A DNA stretch of 64,000 nucleotides from Lewinellaceae bacterium (GTDB taxonomy: Bacteria > Bacteroidota > Bacteroidia > Chitinophagales > Saprospiraceae). This document shows, piece after piece, positions 43,401 through 50,862 of the stretch (within the stretch, counting starts at the first letter, position 1; each line of letters begins with the position of its first letter). Under the pieces are notes generated by a model that was not told the origin of the DNA, did no database searches, and worked only from the letters and a program-made list of their open reading frames with translations. Location of the stretch: NCBI GenBank assembly GCA_020636095.1, contig JACJYN010000004.1, positions 186,001 through 250,000 on the forward strand, in the 5' to 3' direction. Position numbers and translations under genes: made by a program.

Positions 43401-43532
43401 ATTTCGGTTGGCTTCCTCTTTGGCCAGTGCCGTCAGTTTGTCTTTGAAGAGGAAGGGAAGGGCAATAGCGCTACCTACCAACAGGATAATCAGAATGAAC
43501 AATGCGAGAAAAAGCCTTTTTACAATTTTCAT
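40419..43532 (-). CDS. AsmA-family inner-membrane protein
   Basis: 1037 aa. An N-terminal transmembrane helix (LFLALFILIILLVGSAIALP) is followed by the AsmA N-domain (VDLSLLRSFPNFTLELQDYS, LDLMSVISSTRPVEILSVRL). Hundreds of residues of repeating beta-strands follow (bridge-like VPS13/TamB superfamily), ending in the AsmA C region (FAPAQAIGEKLNIDYLKNNI, LQEYDAKVKDIAMKIGGTYN). Such proteins are thought to carry phospholipid between membranes. After about residue 920 comes an unusual Ala/Lys/Glu-rich helical tail of about 110 residues. ATG 43532 starts the membrane helix; the longer frame is unlikely. Confidence 0.88.
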   Translation of the reverse strand: MKIVKRLFLALFILIILLVGSAIALPFLFKDKLTALAKEEANRNVQATIDFQGVDLSLLRSFPNFTLELQDYSVAGINEFEGIQLAAGKSLTFTLDLMSVISSTRPVEILSVRLEEPVFHILVLPDGRANYDITLPADAAADTTATEADYSNVLIQLQEYSINNGRLIYDDRSLDVYVDAQNINHQGAGDFTIDVYDLDTHTEVGALTVQQTGITYLKNAQATLDAIFNIEQAVSKYNLKDNQLKINELQLTADGFVQLVEDDINMELAFSSPQNDFKSFLSMIPNAYIEGYEDVKADGKFTLSGVVKGTYNGGREEYPGFRIESAISDGNVQYPGLPMSIRNINTQVKVNSPSSNFDDLTVDVPRFAFTVGQNAFQGAFALRTPISDPDVKTTADGIINLAELAQAFPMEGLKELSGIIKADLKVDTRLSYIEQEQYERVNMDGRLQVNQINYQSEGLPPVQIKDMQMAFTPQHVALNNFQAQLGKSDITAQGTIDNILAYFSPEKTMKGNLRVTSNYFLADEWLPEEETTSSTAPAPAATPEETEIFDRFDFTMDASIQELVYDVYTIRNGVARGNMTPNRLTVTQLSGQIGDSDFNASGLILNAFDYLFKDGVLGGNIKMNSRLMNLNQFMEDSGAAGTSPGGTETEAYSVIPVPPNIDMTIDANIGKVVYTNMELENISGQLVVAEQAILLDNVTAKGLGGAMAMSGSYDTKDVENPNFRFKYDLKQLDFRQAFNTLNTFQQLAPIGKYITGSFSSTMIMDGKLGNDLMPKLESINAQGFLETINGLIVGFAPAQAIGEKLNIDYLKNNINIANSRNWFTIENGTLSLQEYDAKVKDIAMKIGGTYNITNKMNLNIKANIPRKLLEQNAIGAAASSGFNLLQKEASKLGLNIQQGEFVNVLINLTGDIQKPQVGLKLLGTDGKSSATDAAKDQVKAEAQKAIDEGKQVVKETAGKAVDSLKTVAAQKAEEAKKRLEEQAKKEAEKALGTVVDSTAQKKAEDLLKDATKGEADKIKDNLDKWNPFGKKKKDGGN

Positions 43533-43645
43533 ATTTATTTCGGTTTCCGGATACCAGAATGATCTGTTTTTTGAAGGAGGAAAATTACTACAACGCCGCT
43601 TGCCAAACAACGGGGATTAAAAAATAATAATATATCCTTCCTTTA

Positions 43646-43700
43646 GAGCATGTTTAGAGGCCGGGTTTGAAAGCGAAAAGAGTAGCCTCCTAACATGCTC
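43646..43700. mobile_element. MITE B: 55-bp miniature with GAGCATGTT ends
   Basis: GAGCATGTTTAGAGG at the left, CCTCCTAACATGCTC at the right, flanked by TTA (43643-43645) and TTA (43701-43703). It has the same ends as MITE A at 5068 but almost no interior. Confidence 0.7.
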
Positions 43701-43937
43701 TTAGCGTTTATTCACCTCTTAAGACGAATAGAACGCCCTTAGTAGTTGAACACATCCTATTATTTAACAATTTTTTTGGGTAAACTGCTCTATACTTAGT
43801 CCTGTCGCTTCAAAAAATTAGGATTTTTTTTTATTTTAGATGCTTATATCGTTCCAATTGCAACGATTTCGACATTCTTTTCCCGGTCTTTCTTCACCTA
43901 CTGCCTGAAGAAAGACTTTTTTATTGGTTGGGCTTTC

Positions 43938-44109
43938 GCACTAGTGCGCCGGGCATGAAGTAATCGGCCAATAATGGGAGGCTATTTTGGTGCTAGACGA
44001 GGCGCCCATGACGAGCATAGCCGGAGCTACGTGAGGAATGGGCAACGACGTATAGCGCCAAAAGAGGCCGCATAATGGGTCGATAATTTCGTTCCCGGCG
44101 CACTAGCGC
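43938..44109. mobile_element. palindromic element D with about 57-bp arms
   Basis: 172 bp. The left arm starts GCACTAGTGCGCCGGG; the right arm ends CCCGGCGCACTAGCGC. The arms stay paired for about 57 bp at roughly 80% identity by eye, through ATAATGGG and TTTTGG. The central part has GACGAGGCG and a CATAGC...GCTACG hairpin like that of element E. It is non-coding and could fold into one long hairpin as DNA or RNA. Confidence 0.65.
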
Positions 44110-44164
44110 GGGAAAAGGATAGCCGGACGCTTGTCGTACCGACACGGCCCATCTCGCCCTTTAA

Positions 44165-44370
44165 GAGCTTGTTGGGGATTTGTTCTTTGAGGCGAAAACA
44201 GTCAATTTTTTGTTTAGGCGAGGCTCATTTTGAGGTGCATACCTGCCTCCGCAGGCCGTAGCCGGCCAGCTATGGCAGGCAGAGGCCTGGAAGGTACGTG
44301 CCGAAAAATAGCCGAAGTATAAACGAAAAAGTGGCGTTTGCAGTCCAATTAATAATTCCCCAACAAGCTC
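44165..44370. mobile_element. MITE C: 206-bp element with GAGCTTGTT ends and TAA duplication
   Basis: GAGCTTGTTGGGGA at the left and its exact inverse TCCCCAACAAGCTC at the right, flanked by TAA (44162-44164) and TAA (44371-44373). It is within one base of the size of MITE A. It is non-coding. Confidence 0.75.
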
Positions 44371-44472
44371 TAAAAAAGATTCTCAAAAACATGATAAGAA
44401 AAGCGGGTATCGCTTCGTTGTTTGCAGGAGGGTTAGGAATACGGCCCCAAAACTCAAAAAACTACCGTCTAC

Positions 44473-45291
44473 ATGAAACCACTTTGCTTGTTTTTTTTCG
44501 CGCTTTTTTTTGCGATCCCGTTTATGGCTTCTGCCCAGGATGACAAAATGCAACTCAAAGCCCAGGAGTCCTCCTTCGGCACTTCTGACCTGGCATTGAT
44601 CGACCGCCTGATGTATACGGTGCCCGGCATTGGCCACGACCCCCGGGACATTCTGGAAAGGCAGAGCATCAAACCCTACATGATGCCCGTCCGGAAAATC
44701 GGCCCCCGGGGCTCGGAACTGAGTTATATACTGGCCAGCAGCCTGGAGTATTATGTCAACCTGAACCAAAATTACAAGGATAACCTCAGCCCGGATTACC
44801 TCTCCCTCAACCTGGAGGGTATGGGCAAGCGGGCCACGCCTCAGGAGGCCTTTCAGTTTCTGGCGGAGAAAGGAACCGTCAGCGCTTCCATCATGCCTTT
44901 TGGTTCGGCCGTCATTCCCAACGCCGTTTACGCCACCGCCAAATATCAGATCAACAATTATTTGCACATCGTCCGGGATGTGATGAAGGGCCGCCAGAAG
45001 GTCTATGAAGTGCGCAAAGCCCTGATGCGCGGCAACCCCGTCATTATTGAGCTGCAGGCCGACGCCGGCATACGGGGCCTCATCCGGCAGGACACCTGGG
45101 AGCCGCCCAGCAAACCTACAGAACTATTTCCCCTCATCGTCGTTGGCTACGACGAAACCCGCGAAGCTTTCGAAGTGATGGGCTGCTGGGGCAGCGCCTG
45201 GGGCAACAGCGGCTACCTCTGGATTCGCTACGACGATTTTGAGGCGTATGTGCCGAATGGCTATGTGATGGTGCCTCAGGCGGTGTATTAG
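44473..45291 (+). CDS. exported papain-fold (C1-like) protein lacking catalytic residues
   Basis: 272 aa with a signal peptide (to ASAQ). The C1 layout is recognisable: the active-site helix region PRGSELSYILASSLEYYVN stands where papain has QGxCGSCWAFA. The late segment FPLIVVGYDETREAFEVMGC followed by WGSAWGNSGYLWIRYDD stands where papain has HAV-(I/V)VGYD...NSWG-WG-GY-I. The catalytic Cys reads Tyr/Ile, the His reads Phe/Pro and the Asn reads Gly/Cys, so all three are gone while the scaffold is kept. It is probably a secreted or periplasmic pseudo-protease (binding or inhibitor role). It lies next to an array of metalloproteases. Alignment was by eye. Confidence 0.7.
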   Translation: MKPLCLFFFALFFAIPFMASAQDDKMQLKAQESSFGTSDLALIDRLMYTVPGIGHDPRDILERQSIKPYMMPVRKIGPRGSELSYILASSLEYYVNLNQNYKDNLSPDYLSLNLEGMGKRATPQEAFQFLAEKGTVSASIMPFGSAVIPNAVYATAKYQINNYLHIVRDVMKGRQKVYEVRKALMRGNPVIIELQADAGIRGLIRQDTWEPPSKPTELFPLIVVGYDETREAFEVMGCWGSAWGNSGYLWIRYDDFEAYVPNGYVMVPQAVY

Positions 45292-45302
45292 TGCAAATTC
45301 GG

Positions 45303-45363
45303 TGGTTCGCAGTTCGGTATTCGACCCTGGTGCAGACCCCCGAAATCCCGAATCCCGAACCAC
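45303..45363. repeat. TTCGG/CCGAA inverted low-complexity patch
   Basis: GTGGTTCGCAGTTCGG...CCCCGAAATCCCGAATCCC...GAACCAC between the papain-like gene and the phosphoesterase. It is related to patches at 26122 and 35060. Confidence 0.4.
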
Positions 45364-45365
45364 TT

Positions 45366-45860
45366 ATGAAACGAATCGGCCTCCTCTCCGACACCCACTC
45401 TCATCTGGACGAAAGCATTTTTCAGTACTTTGAAGAATGCGACGAGATTTGGCACGCCGGCGATATCGGCAGCCAGGAAGTGGTGGATAAGCTGCAGGCC
45501 TTCCGCCCGCTGCGCGCCGTCTATGGCAACATCGACGATCAGCCTATGCGGCAGCAATTTCCGGAGGACCTGCGATTCGACTGTGAAGGCGTTGATGTGT
45601 TTATGACGCACATTGGCGGGTATCCCGGTCGTTACAACCAACGCGTTAGGGCGATCATCCAACAAAATCCCCCCAGGCTGTTCATCTGTGGCCACTCCCA
45701 TATCCTTAAAGTGATGCCCGATAAAAAATACGGACTGCTGCATATCAATCCCGGCGCAGCGGGCCAACAGGGCTTTCACCAGGTGAAGACCATCGTGCGC
45801 TTTACCCTGGAAGAGGGAAATATTAAGGACTTGCAGGTGGTGGAGCTGGGGGCCCGGTGA
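45366..45860 (+). CDS. YfcE/MJ0936-type metallophosphoesterase
   Basis: 164 aa calcineurin-like phosphodiesterase. The metal-binding motifs are in order: LLSDTHSH (D-x-H), WHAGDIGS (GD), YGNIDD (GN-D), FMTHIGGYPG (H) and ICGHSHILK (GHSH), then NPGAAG. It probably hydrolyses a phosphodiester or small cyclic phosphate with Mn/Ni. The start is ATG 45366 directly after the TTCGG patch. It is convergent with the first M43 protease gene (4 bp apart). Confidence 0.9.
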   Translation: MKRIGLLSDTHSHLDESIFQYFEECDEIWHAGDIGSQEVVDKLQAFRPLRAVYGNIDDQPMRQQFPEDLRFDCEGVDVFMTHIGGYPGRYNQRVRAIIQQNPPRLFICGHSHILKVMPDKKYGLLHINPGAAGQQGFHQVKTIVRFTLEEGNIKDLQVVELGAR

Positions 45861-45864
45861 CGGG

Positions 45865-47421
45865 TCAGCGAACCACCACCCGTTCCACCGCACGCCCTTC
45901 CTCGCTTTCTATCCACACAAAGTACAAGCCCGGGGTTAGTTCATAATGGGCAATGGGAAAACGGTTGTTTCCGGCTTGTACGGCAAGCGTTTGGGCCTGC
46001 AGCAACTGCCCGGTGGCTGCCACCAGCCTTAAAGTGGCGGAGAAGGGCCGGGCCGCTTCGAATTCCAATACAAAAGATTGCCCCACGGTTGTCGGATTAG
46101 GACTCACCCGTAGGTTGGTTGCAGCAGCTATGCTGTTAACCGCTGTAATTTCAGCCGTGCGAAACCGCGAGGTTCCCGTTGCCGGATTGCAGAACGAATG
46201 GCTGTTGTACCCCCTTACCCGCCAGTAGTAGTTGCGGTCGAGCGTGAGCGCTTCCGGCAGGGTGATGGAGTGGGTGGAAATGATGTAATTGCTGGCCAGC
46301 GCGCCGGTAAAGCTGGGCACCGGGCTGACCTGAACCAGATAAAGGGTGGCGTTCTCCAGCGGCTCCCATTCCAGGTAGGCGGCGTCATACTGAACGAGTT
46401 CGTCTTGAAGGGGAGTTGAAATGGCAATGGGAGTTGTACTGACCGAAGGCAGCGGCGTTTGATTGTACAGATAATCCGCTTTTTCCTCGTACAGGTTGGC
46501 GCGCATGGCGGCAATCTGTTCGGGGGTGAAGCGGGCCTGGCAGGCGTCATTGGAATAGCCCATGATCAGGCTGCCGTCGGAGCGGAATTTGGCGCCGGTG
46601 GGGTCGGTCTGTTCCTGAGGGCTTTGGCCGTTGCTATTGCAGTTCCAGCGGCCGGCAATATAATCGGGGCTGGTGTCGCAAAAGCCATCGGCGGCAAGGG
46701 TACAGTTGCTGCCATCCACCAGTTCCACCAGTGCGGTGTCGATGATGAGGGTATCGACGATGAGGGTATCTTTGAAATAGGTATAATCATACGTTACGGT
46801 AAGGGGAGCGGGGTCGCTGAAATCATGGGCGATGCTGCCATCGTAGCTGACGCCGCCTTCCCAACCCAGGAAAGGGTGTTGAACCGAAAGATTGTGGCCC
46901 ACTTCGTGAGCCCAGGTATGGTCGGAAGGGCCTCCGCAGCCCTTGGCTATGGCAATGCCGGCATAGGGTAGGTTGTAGCCACAGTTGCCGGCGGGGTCGG
47001 AGACAAAATACGTGTTGATGGTATGTTCCACGTTGTTGAGGAACATCATTTCCGCGCCTTCCAGAACGTCAGCGTGGTTATTCCATGCGCTGTTGGGCAG
47101 GTAATGGATATCGCCTTCTATGAAGAACTGAATGTTGGCTTCTTCATAATCGGAATTCAGCCTGCATAAAGCATCGAGCAGTTGATTTTGGCTGAAATAC
47201 CCACTTCCGTTGTCCTGCCCCACCAAATGAATGGTTAGGGGCACATACAGAATGGTGTCTATACCCCGAAAGTGTACCTGTGGATTTTGCTGGTATTGCA
47301 TTAGCCACGCCGACTTGCCGGGAGGCGCACCACAGGGGTGAAGATCCGATTTTGCCGGCTGAGCCATGAGTAGTGGAGTGAATCCCAGTATTACAGCGAT
47401 AAACAGTACAACTCTTCTCAT
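45865..47421 (-). CDS. T9SS-exported M43 (pappalysin-like) metalloprotease, array member 1
   Basis: 518 aa. The signal peptide begins at MRRVVLFIAVIL (ATG 47421; the GTG at 47469 is less likely). The M43 catalytic domain (about 25-330) has the zinc motif WAHEVGHNLSVQHPFLGWEG, in which the third His completes HExxHxxSxxH, plus the Met-turn-like SDGSLIMGYSND and paired cysteines (DGFCDTSPDY). A fibronectin-III-like region (about 345-440: AYLEWEPLENATLYLVQVSP, NYYWRVRGYN) precedes a sorting tail (LRVSPNPTTVGQSFVLEFEA to ERVVVR). It is a secreted zinc endopeptidase. The four paralogues share this plan; this one has an extra DTLIVDTLIIDT repeat in the catalytic domain. Confidence 0.88.
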   Translation of the reverse strand: MRRVVLFIAVILGFTPLLMAQPAKSDLHPCGAPPGKSAWLMQYQQNPQVHFRGIDTILYVPLTIHLVGQDNGSGYFSQNQLLDALCRLNSDYEEANIQFFIEGDIHYLPNSAWNNHADVLEGAEMMFLNNVEHTINTYFVSDPAGNCGYNLPYAGIAIAKGCGGPSDHTWAHEVGHNLSVQHPFLGWEGGVSYDGSIAHDFSDPAPLTVTYDYTYFKDTLIVDTLIIDTALVELVDGSNCTLAADGFCDTSPDYIAGRWNCNSNGQSPQEQTDPTGAKFRSDGSLIMGYSNDACQARFTPEQIAAMRANLYEEKADYLYNQTPLPSVSTTPIAISTPLQDELVQYDAAYLEWEPLENATLYLVQVSPVPSFTGALASNYIISTHSITLPEALTLDRNYYWRVRGYNSHSFCNPATGTSRFRTAEITAVNSIAAATNLRVSPNPTTVGQSFVLEFEAARPFSATLRLVAATGQLLQAQTLAVQAGNNRFPIAHYELTPGLYFVWIESEEGRAVERVVVR

Positions 47422-47489
47422 AATGTCGATTATAATGACAAAAAGGGTAAGATGAATGGTTTTTTTCACCTTACCCCTTTACCTTTTCT

Positions 47490-47523
47490 AAATCTTTGAG
47501 GTGTTTTCAAAATCTCAAAGGTT
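47490..47523. terminator. CTTTGAG hairpin between M43 genes 1 and 2
   Basis: CTTTGAG (47494-47500) pairs with CTCAAAG (47514-47520), flanked by AAA/TTT. It lies just beyond the stop of array member 2, so it probably ends that transcript. Confidence 0.45.
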
Positions 47524-47524
47524 T

Positions 47525-48997
47525 CTATTGGATAACGATCTTCTGAAACTGTCTGCCCTGGGCATGTTCCAAACCGATGATATACAGGCCGGGTTCGAGG
47601 TTGTCGGTGGGTACCACCAGCTTATTCAGCCCATAGTGGGCATTGAGTTGAACTCCGTGGATGCGTTGCCCGGCCATGGAATAGAGGCTGAGCTGAAGAT
47701 CCAGCGCCACCGGCAGGTCAAATTCTACGGACAGGGGGGCTCCGGCGTCCTGAGGGTTGGGCCGTATGTGAAAATCCGTGGGGGAAACCTCCTCCCGGGT
47801 GGAGTTGATGAAATTGCCGGTTTCAAAAGAGAAAGCATTCGAGTATTCGACGCAGCCGTCATAGCGGTTGTAGGGCCGTACGCGCCACAGCCAGTCCCGG
47901 TCTGAGATCAGGTTGGTTACTTCCACCTGGTTGTCAGTGGACTGGAAAGTGCGGTAGACAATTTCTATACCCAGGTTGGAAAGCAGGCTAAGCTGAACGA
48001 AATATCCTTCCGCATTGTCCACCGGTTCCCATTCCAGGGTTATAGCGCTGACATCAGTGATCATCGCCCCTTCCATCGGGGTTGTTGGTACCGGGGTGAT
48101 ATTTTCCAGGTAAACAGCCGGTGATTGGTCGTACAATAGGTTGGCGCGTTGGTTGAGCAGATTGGCCCGCATTGCGTCGGATTGGCCTTCGGAAAAACGG
48201 CTGGCGCATTCGTCATTGGAGTAACTCATAATGAGGGTGCCATCCGACCGGAAGGTGACGCCGGCAGGGTCGGTTTGCTCCGAGTTGCTCAATTTGTCTT
48301 CCCGGCAAGGCCAGCGGTTGCTGATATAATCCGCCGGTGTGTCACAGAATCCGTCGCCGGCATTCTGGCAATTCGCACCATCCACCCGTTCCACCGGGCG
48401 GCCATTGATAAAAGCAGGTGTTGGATTGAAATCCTGATGGTTGGTGCCTTCCCAACCGGAAAAGGTGTGGGGCAGAGAGAGATAGTGGCCGATCTCGTGC
48501 GCCCAGGTATGGTCGTCTGCGGAGGTGCACCCTTTATTCAGAGCGATCCCCAGAGAATAGAAAGCATAACCACAATTGCCCGCCGGGCTGGCAACAATGT
48601 AGCAGTTGATGGTATTGGGAACATTATACTGTTCCATCATCTCGATCCCCTGGCCATAGTCATGTTCGAAATAGTCCGAATTGTCGATGTAGTTGAGGCT
48701 GCCTTCAATGAAGAATTGTATGTTGGAAGCTTCAAAATCTTTATTCAAGGTGCAAAAGGCATCCAAAACCCGTTGTACCGGAAAGTAACCGTTGCCGTCG
48801 TCATTGCCTACAATATGAATCGTGAGGGGCACGTACAGTAATTCCTGGGAGCGCAGGAATGCCGTCGGGTTTTCCTGAAAGTCTTTCAGCCAATCGACAA
48901 TACCGGGGGGCGTACCACAGTATTGCTCAACTTCCTGAGCCTGCGCCGTGAAGAGAAAAAAAGAACTTACAAACGAGAAAAGTAGCAGTTTTTTCAT
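47525..48997 (-). CDS. T9SS-exported M43 metalloprotease, array member 2
   Basis: 490 aa. The signal peptide is MKKLLLFSFVSSFFLFTAQA from ATG 48997 (the upstream TTG is not used). The M43 domain has the zinc site WAHEIGHYLSLPHTFSGWEG, SDGTLIMSYSNDEC and DGFCDTPADY. A fibronectin-III-like domain (ITLEWEPVDNAEGYFVQLSL, DWLWRVRPYNRYDGC) and a T9SS tail (FHIRPNPQDAGAPLSVEFDL to QKIVIQ) follow. Catalytic residues are intact, so it should be an active zinc protease. It is about as similar to member 3 as to member 1 by eye. Confidence 0.88.
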   Translation of the reverse strand: MKKLLLFSFVSSFFLFTAQAQEVEQYCGTPPGIVDWLKDFQENPTAFLRSQELLYVPLTIHIVGNDDGNGYFPVQRVLDAFCTLNKDFEASNIQFFIEGSLNYIDNSDYFEHDYGQGIEMMEQYNVPNTINCYIVASPAGNCGYAFYSLGIALNKGCTSADDHTWAHEIGHYLSLPHTFSGWEGTNHQDFNPTPAFINGRPVERVDGANCQNAGDGFCDTPADYISNRWPCREDKLSNSEQTDPAGVTFRSDGTLIMSYSNDECASRFSEGQSDAMRANLLNQRANLLYDQSPAVYLENITPVPTTPMEGAMITDVSAITLEWEPVDNAEGYFVQLSLLSNLGIEIVYRTFQSTDNQVEVTNLISDRDWLWRVRPYNRYDGCVEYSNAFSFETGNFINSTREEVSPTDFHIRPNPQDAGAPLSVEFDLPVALDLQLSLYSMAGQRIHGVQLNAHYGLNKLVVPTDNLEPGLYIIGLEHAQGRQFQKIVIQ

Positions 48998-49012
48998 AAG
49001 GATATTGCTTCG

Positions 49013-49056
49013 AAAATAAACGCCCAATAAAGATAAAGCAATTGGGCGTTTATTTT
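49013..49056. terminator. perfect 16-bp bidirectional hairpin between M43 genes 2 and 3
   Basis: AAAATAAACGCCCAAT (49013-49028) and its exact inverse ATTGGGCGTTTATTTT (49041-49056), 12-nt loop. A/T-rich flanks give U-rich ends on both strands. It suggests array members are transcribed separately rather than as one operon. Confidence 0.7.
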
Positions 49057-49102
49057 AATTTCTGATGAGAGAAAATAGCGTGGGAGCGCAGGAGGGGGCG
49101 GA

Positions 49103-49196
49103 TGTGTTTGGGTGTAAATGTGTAAAAGGGGAGGGGCAATGATTGCCAACTCACGGAAGAGGCGCTCCTTTACCCATTCACACACTTACACAATCC
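49103..49196. repeat. GTGTAAA-type imperfect palindrome (second copy)
   Basis: Left GTGTTTGGGTGTAAATGTG..., right TTTACCCATTCACACACTTA..., immediately past the stop of array member 3. Related to 16683-16757. Confidence 0.45.
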
Positions 49197-49200
49197 CACC

Positions 49201-50694
49201 TTATTGCACCACCAACTTCCGGTAATTCGCTCCGCCATTGGCGTCGATACGCACCAGATACAACCCTTTGGGCAAACCGGCGGTGCTGATACTCATGCGG
49301 TTGGCGCCGATGGTAATATCTGAACGCTGGCTGCGCAGGGCCTGGCCGGTAAGGCTAAGCAGGCTAAGGGTAGCGGTGCTGGCCTGTTCGGAGGCAAATT
49401 CCAGTACCACTTCCTGGTTCTTCTGAGCCGGGTTGGGGTATATGCGCAGGCCCTCAACGGTTTCCCGGGCAGAAGTGGAAGACACCAGGTCGGTCAGTTC
49501 AAAGGAAAACACGTCGGAATAGCCGGTACAGGCATCGTAGCGGTTGAAGGGGCGAATGCGCCAGTAGTAGGTTTTGTCGGCGGCCAGTTCATCGGCGCCG
49601 ACCGAAACCGAGTTAGTCGTCACTACATAATTGGCAATCGTGAAACTAAAGGTTGATAAGCGCGAAATATCGACAAAGTATATCTCGGCTCCGGGGATAG
49701 CTTCCCATTGGAGGTCGAAAGCTTCGTAATTTTGTACGCCTGCGCCTGCTTCCGGGAAGATCGGAGTCAGTTCGGTGGAAGCTATCGGGGTTGGAGGCGT
49801 TTGATTGGCAATGTGGCCGGGGCGTTCCTGTTCGAGGTTGGCGCGCATCGCGCCGATCTGGCCATCGGTGAAAATGGACGTGCAGCCGTCATTACTATAG
49901 GCCATGATTAAAGTGCCGTCCGACCGGAATTCTACACCGTTCGGATCTTTCTGAATCTGGCCGCTTTCGCTGTCACCATTGCAATTCCAGCGGAAGTTGA
50001 GGTAGTCCGGCGAAGTATCACAGAACCCGTCCCCGGCGTAGCTGCAGTTGGTGCCATTGACCCGTTCTACCGCCCGGGTAATATTAGACCAGGTCACGGT
50101 ATTGGGCGTGGGGCTGTCATAATTGTAGTCGGTAGTTTCCCAACCGTAGAAAGTATGGGGCAAGGACAGGAAGTGGCCCGCCTCATGCGCCCAGGTAAAG
50201 TCGTTGGGCCCCAGGCAGCTTTTTCCCAGGGCGACGGCGTCTCTGGAGGGTTGATAGTAGCCGCAGGCGCCATTGGGGTCGCCTACGATGTAACAGTTAA
50301 AGGTGTTGGGTACGTTGTACGTCTCCATCATTTGGCGGCCACTGGTGTTATCGTGGTCGAAGTAATTACTATTGGAGATGTAGCGAATATCGTCTTTGAT
50401 ATAAAACTGTATGGCCGCCTGTTCAAAAACACTATTGAGCTGGCAGAAGGCATCCATCAGGCGGTTCATAGACATCGCCCCCGAGCCGTTATCCTGTGAA
50501 ACTACGTGAAGGGTCATCGGCACGTAGATCGTATCCATCATCGTACGGTTGATCACCTGTGGGTTTTGCTGATACCGCTCCAGCCACTCTGACTTGTAGG
50601 CCGGGGTGCCGCAAAAACTCAACTGGGCATCTTGTGCCTGAGCGCCAAGGCCCATCACAAGGGCAAAGGCAAAAAAACTGACAATTCTTTTCAT
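49201..50694 (-). CDS. T9SS-exported M43 metalloprotease, array member 3
   Basis: 497 aa. The signal peptide is MKRIVSFFAFALVMGLGAQA. The catalytic domain has WAHEAGHFLSLPHTFYGWET (zinc ligands), SDGTLIMAYSNDGC and DGFCDTSPDYLNFRW. A fibronectin-III-like domain follows (FDLQWEAIPGAEIYFVDISR, YYWRIRPFNRYDACT). The sorting tail runs from LRIYPNPAQKNQEVVLEFAS to YRKLVVQ. The conserved PAGNCGY-type segment upstream of the zinc site reads PNGACGYYQPSRDAVALGKS here. Same orientation and spacing as its neighbours; predicted active. Confidence 0.88.
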   Translation of the reverse strand: MKRIVSFFAFALVMGLGAQAQDAQLSFCGTPAYKSEWLERYQQNPQVINRTMMDTIYVPMTLHVVSQDNGSGAMSMNRLMDAFCQLNSVFEQAAIQFYIKDDIRYISNSNYFDHDNTSGRQMMETYNVPNTFNCYIVGDPNGACGYYQPSRDAVALGKSCLGPNDFTWAHEAGHFLSLPHTFYGWETTDYNYDSPTPNTVTWSNITRAVERVNGTNCSYAGDGFCDTSPDYLNFRWNCNGDSESGQIQKDPNGVEFRSDGTLIMAYSNDGCTSIFTDGQIGAMRANLEQERPGHIANQTPPTPIASTELTPIFPEAGAGVQNYEAFDLQWEAIPGAEIYFVDISRLSTFSFTIANYVVTTNSVSVGADELAADKTYYWRIRPFNRYDACTGYSDVFSFELTDLVSSTSARETVEGLRIYPNPAQKNQEVVLEFASEQASTATLSLLSLTGQALRSQRSDITIGANRMSISTAGLPKGLYLVRIDANGGANYRKLVVQ

Positions 50695-50862
50695 ACTAAT
50701 TTTGATTCGTTTGAATGACGAATGCCCAATGCCTCGATCAATTGATCAGGCCAGGGCATCAGGCGTTAAATTTTATGAATGTAAATAAATAAATTAATCC
50801 TTCCATTGTATACGATAAGAGTAGGTTCAAATTTCGATGTTGAACCCAATCTTAGGCTTGTT

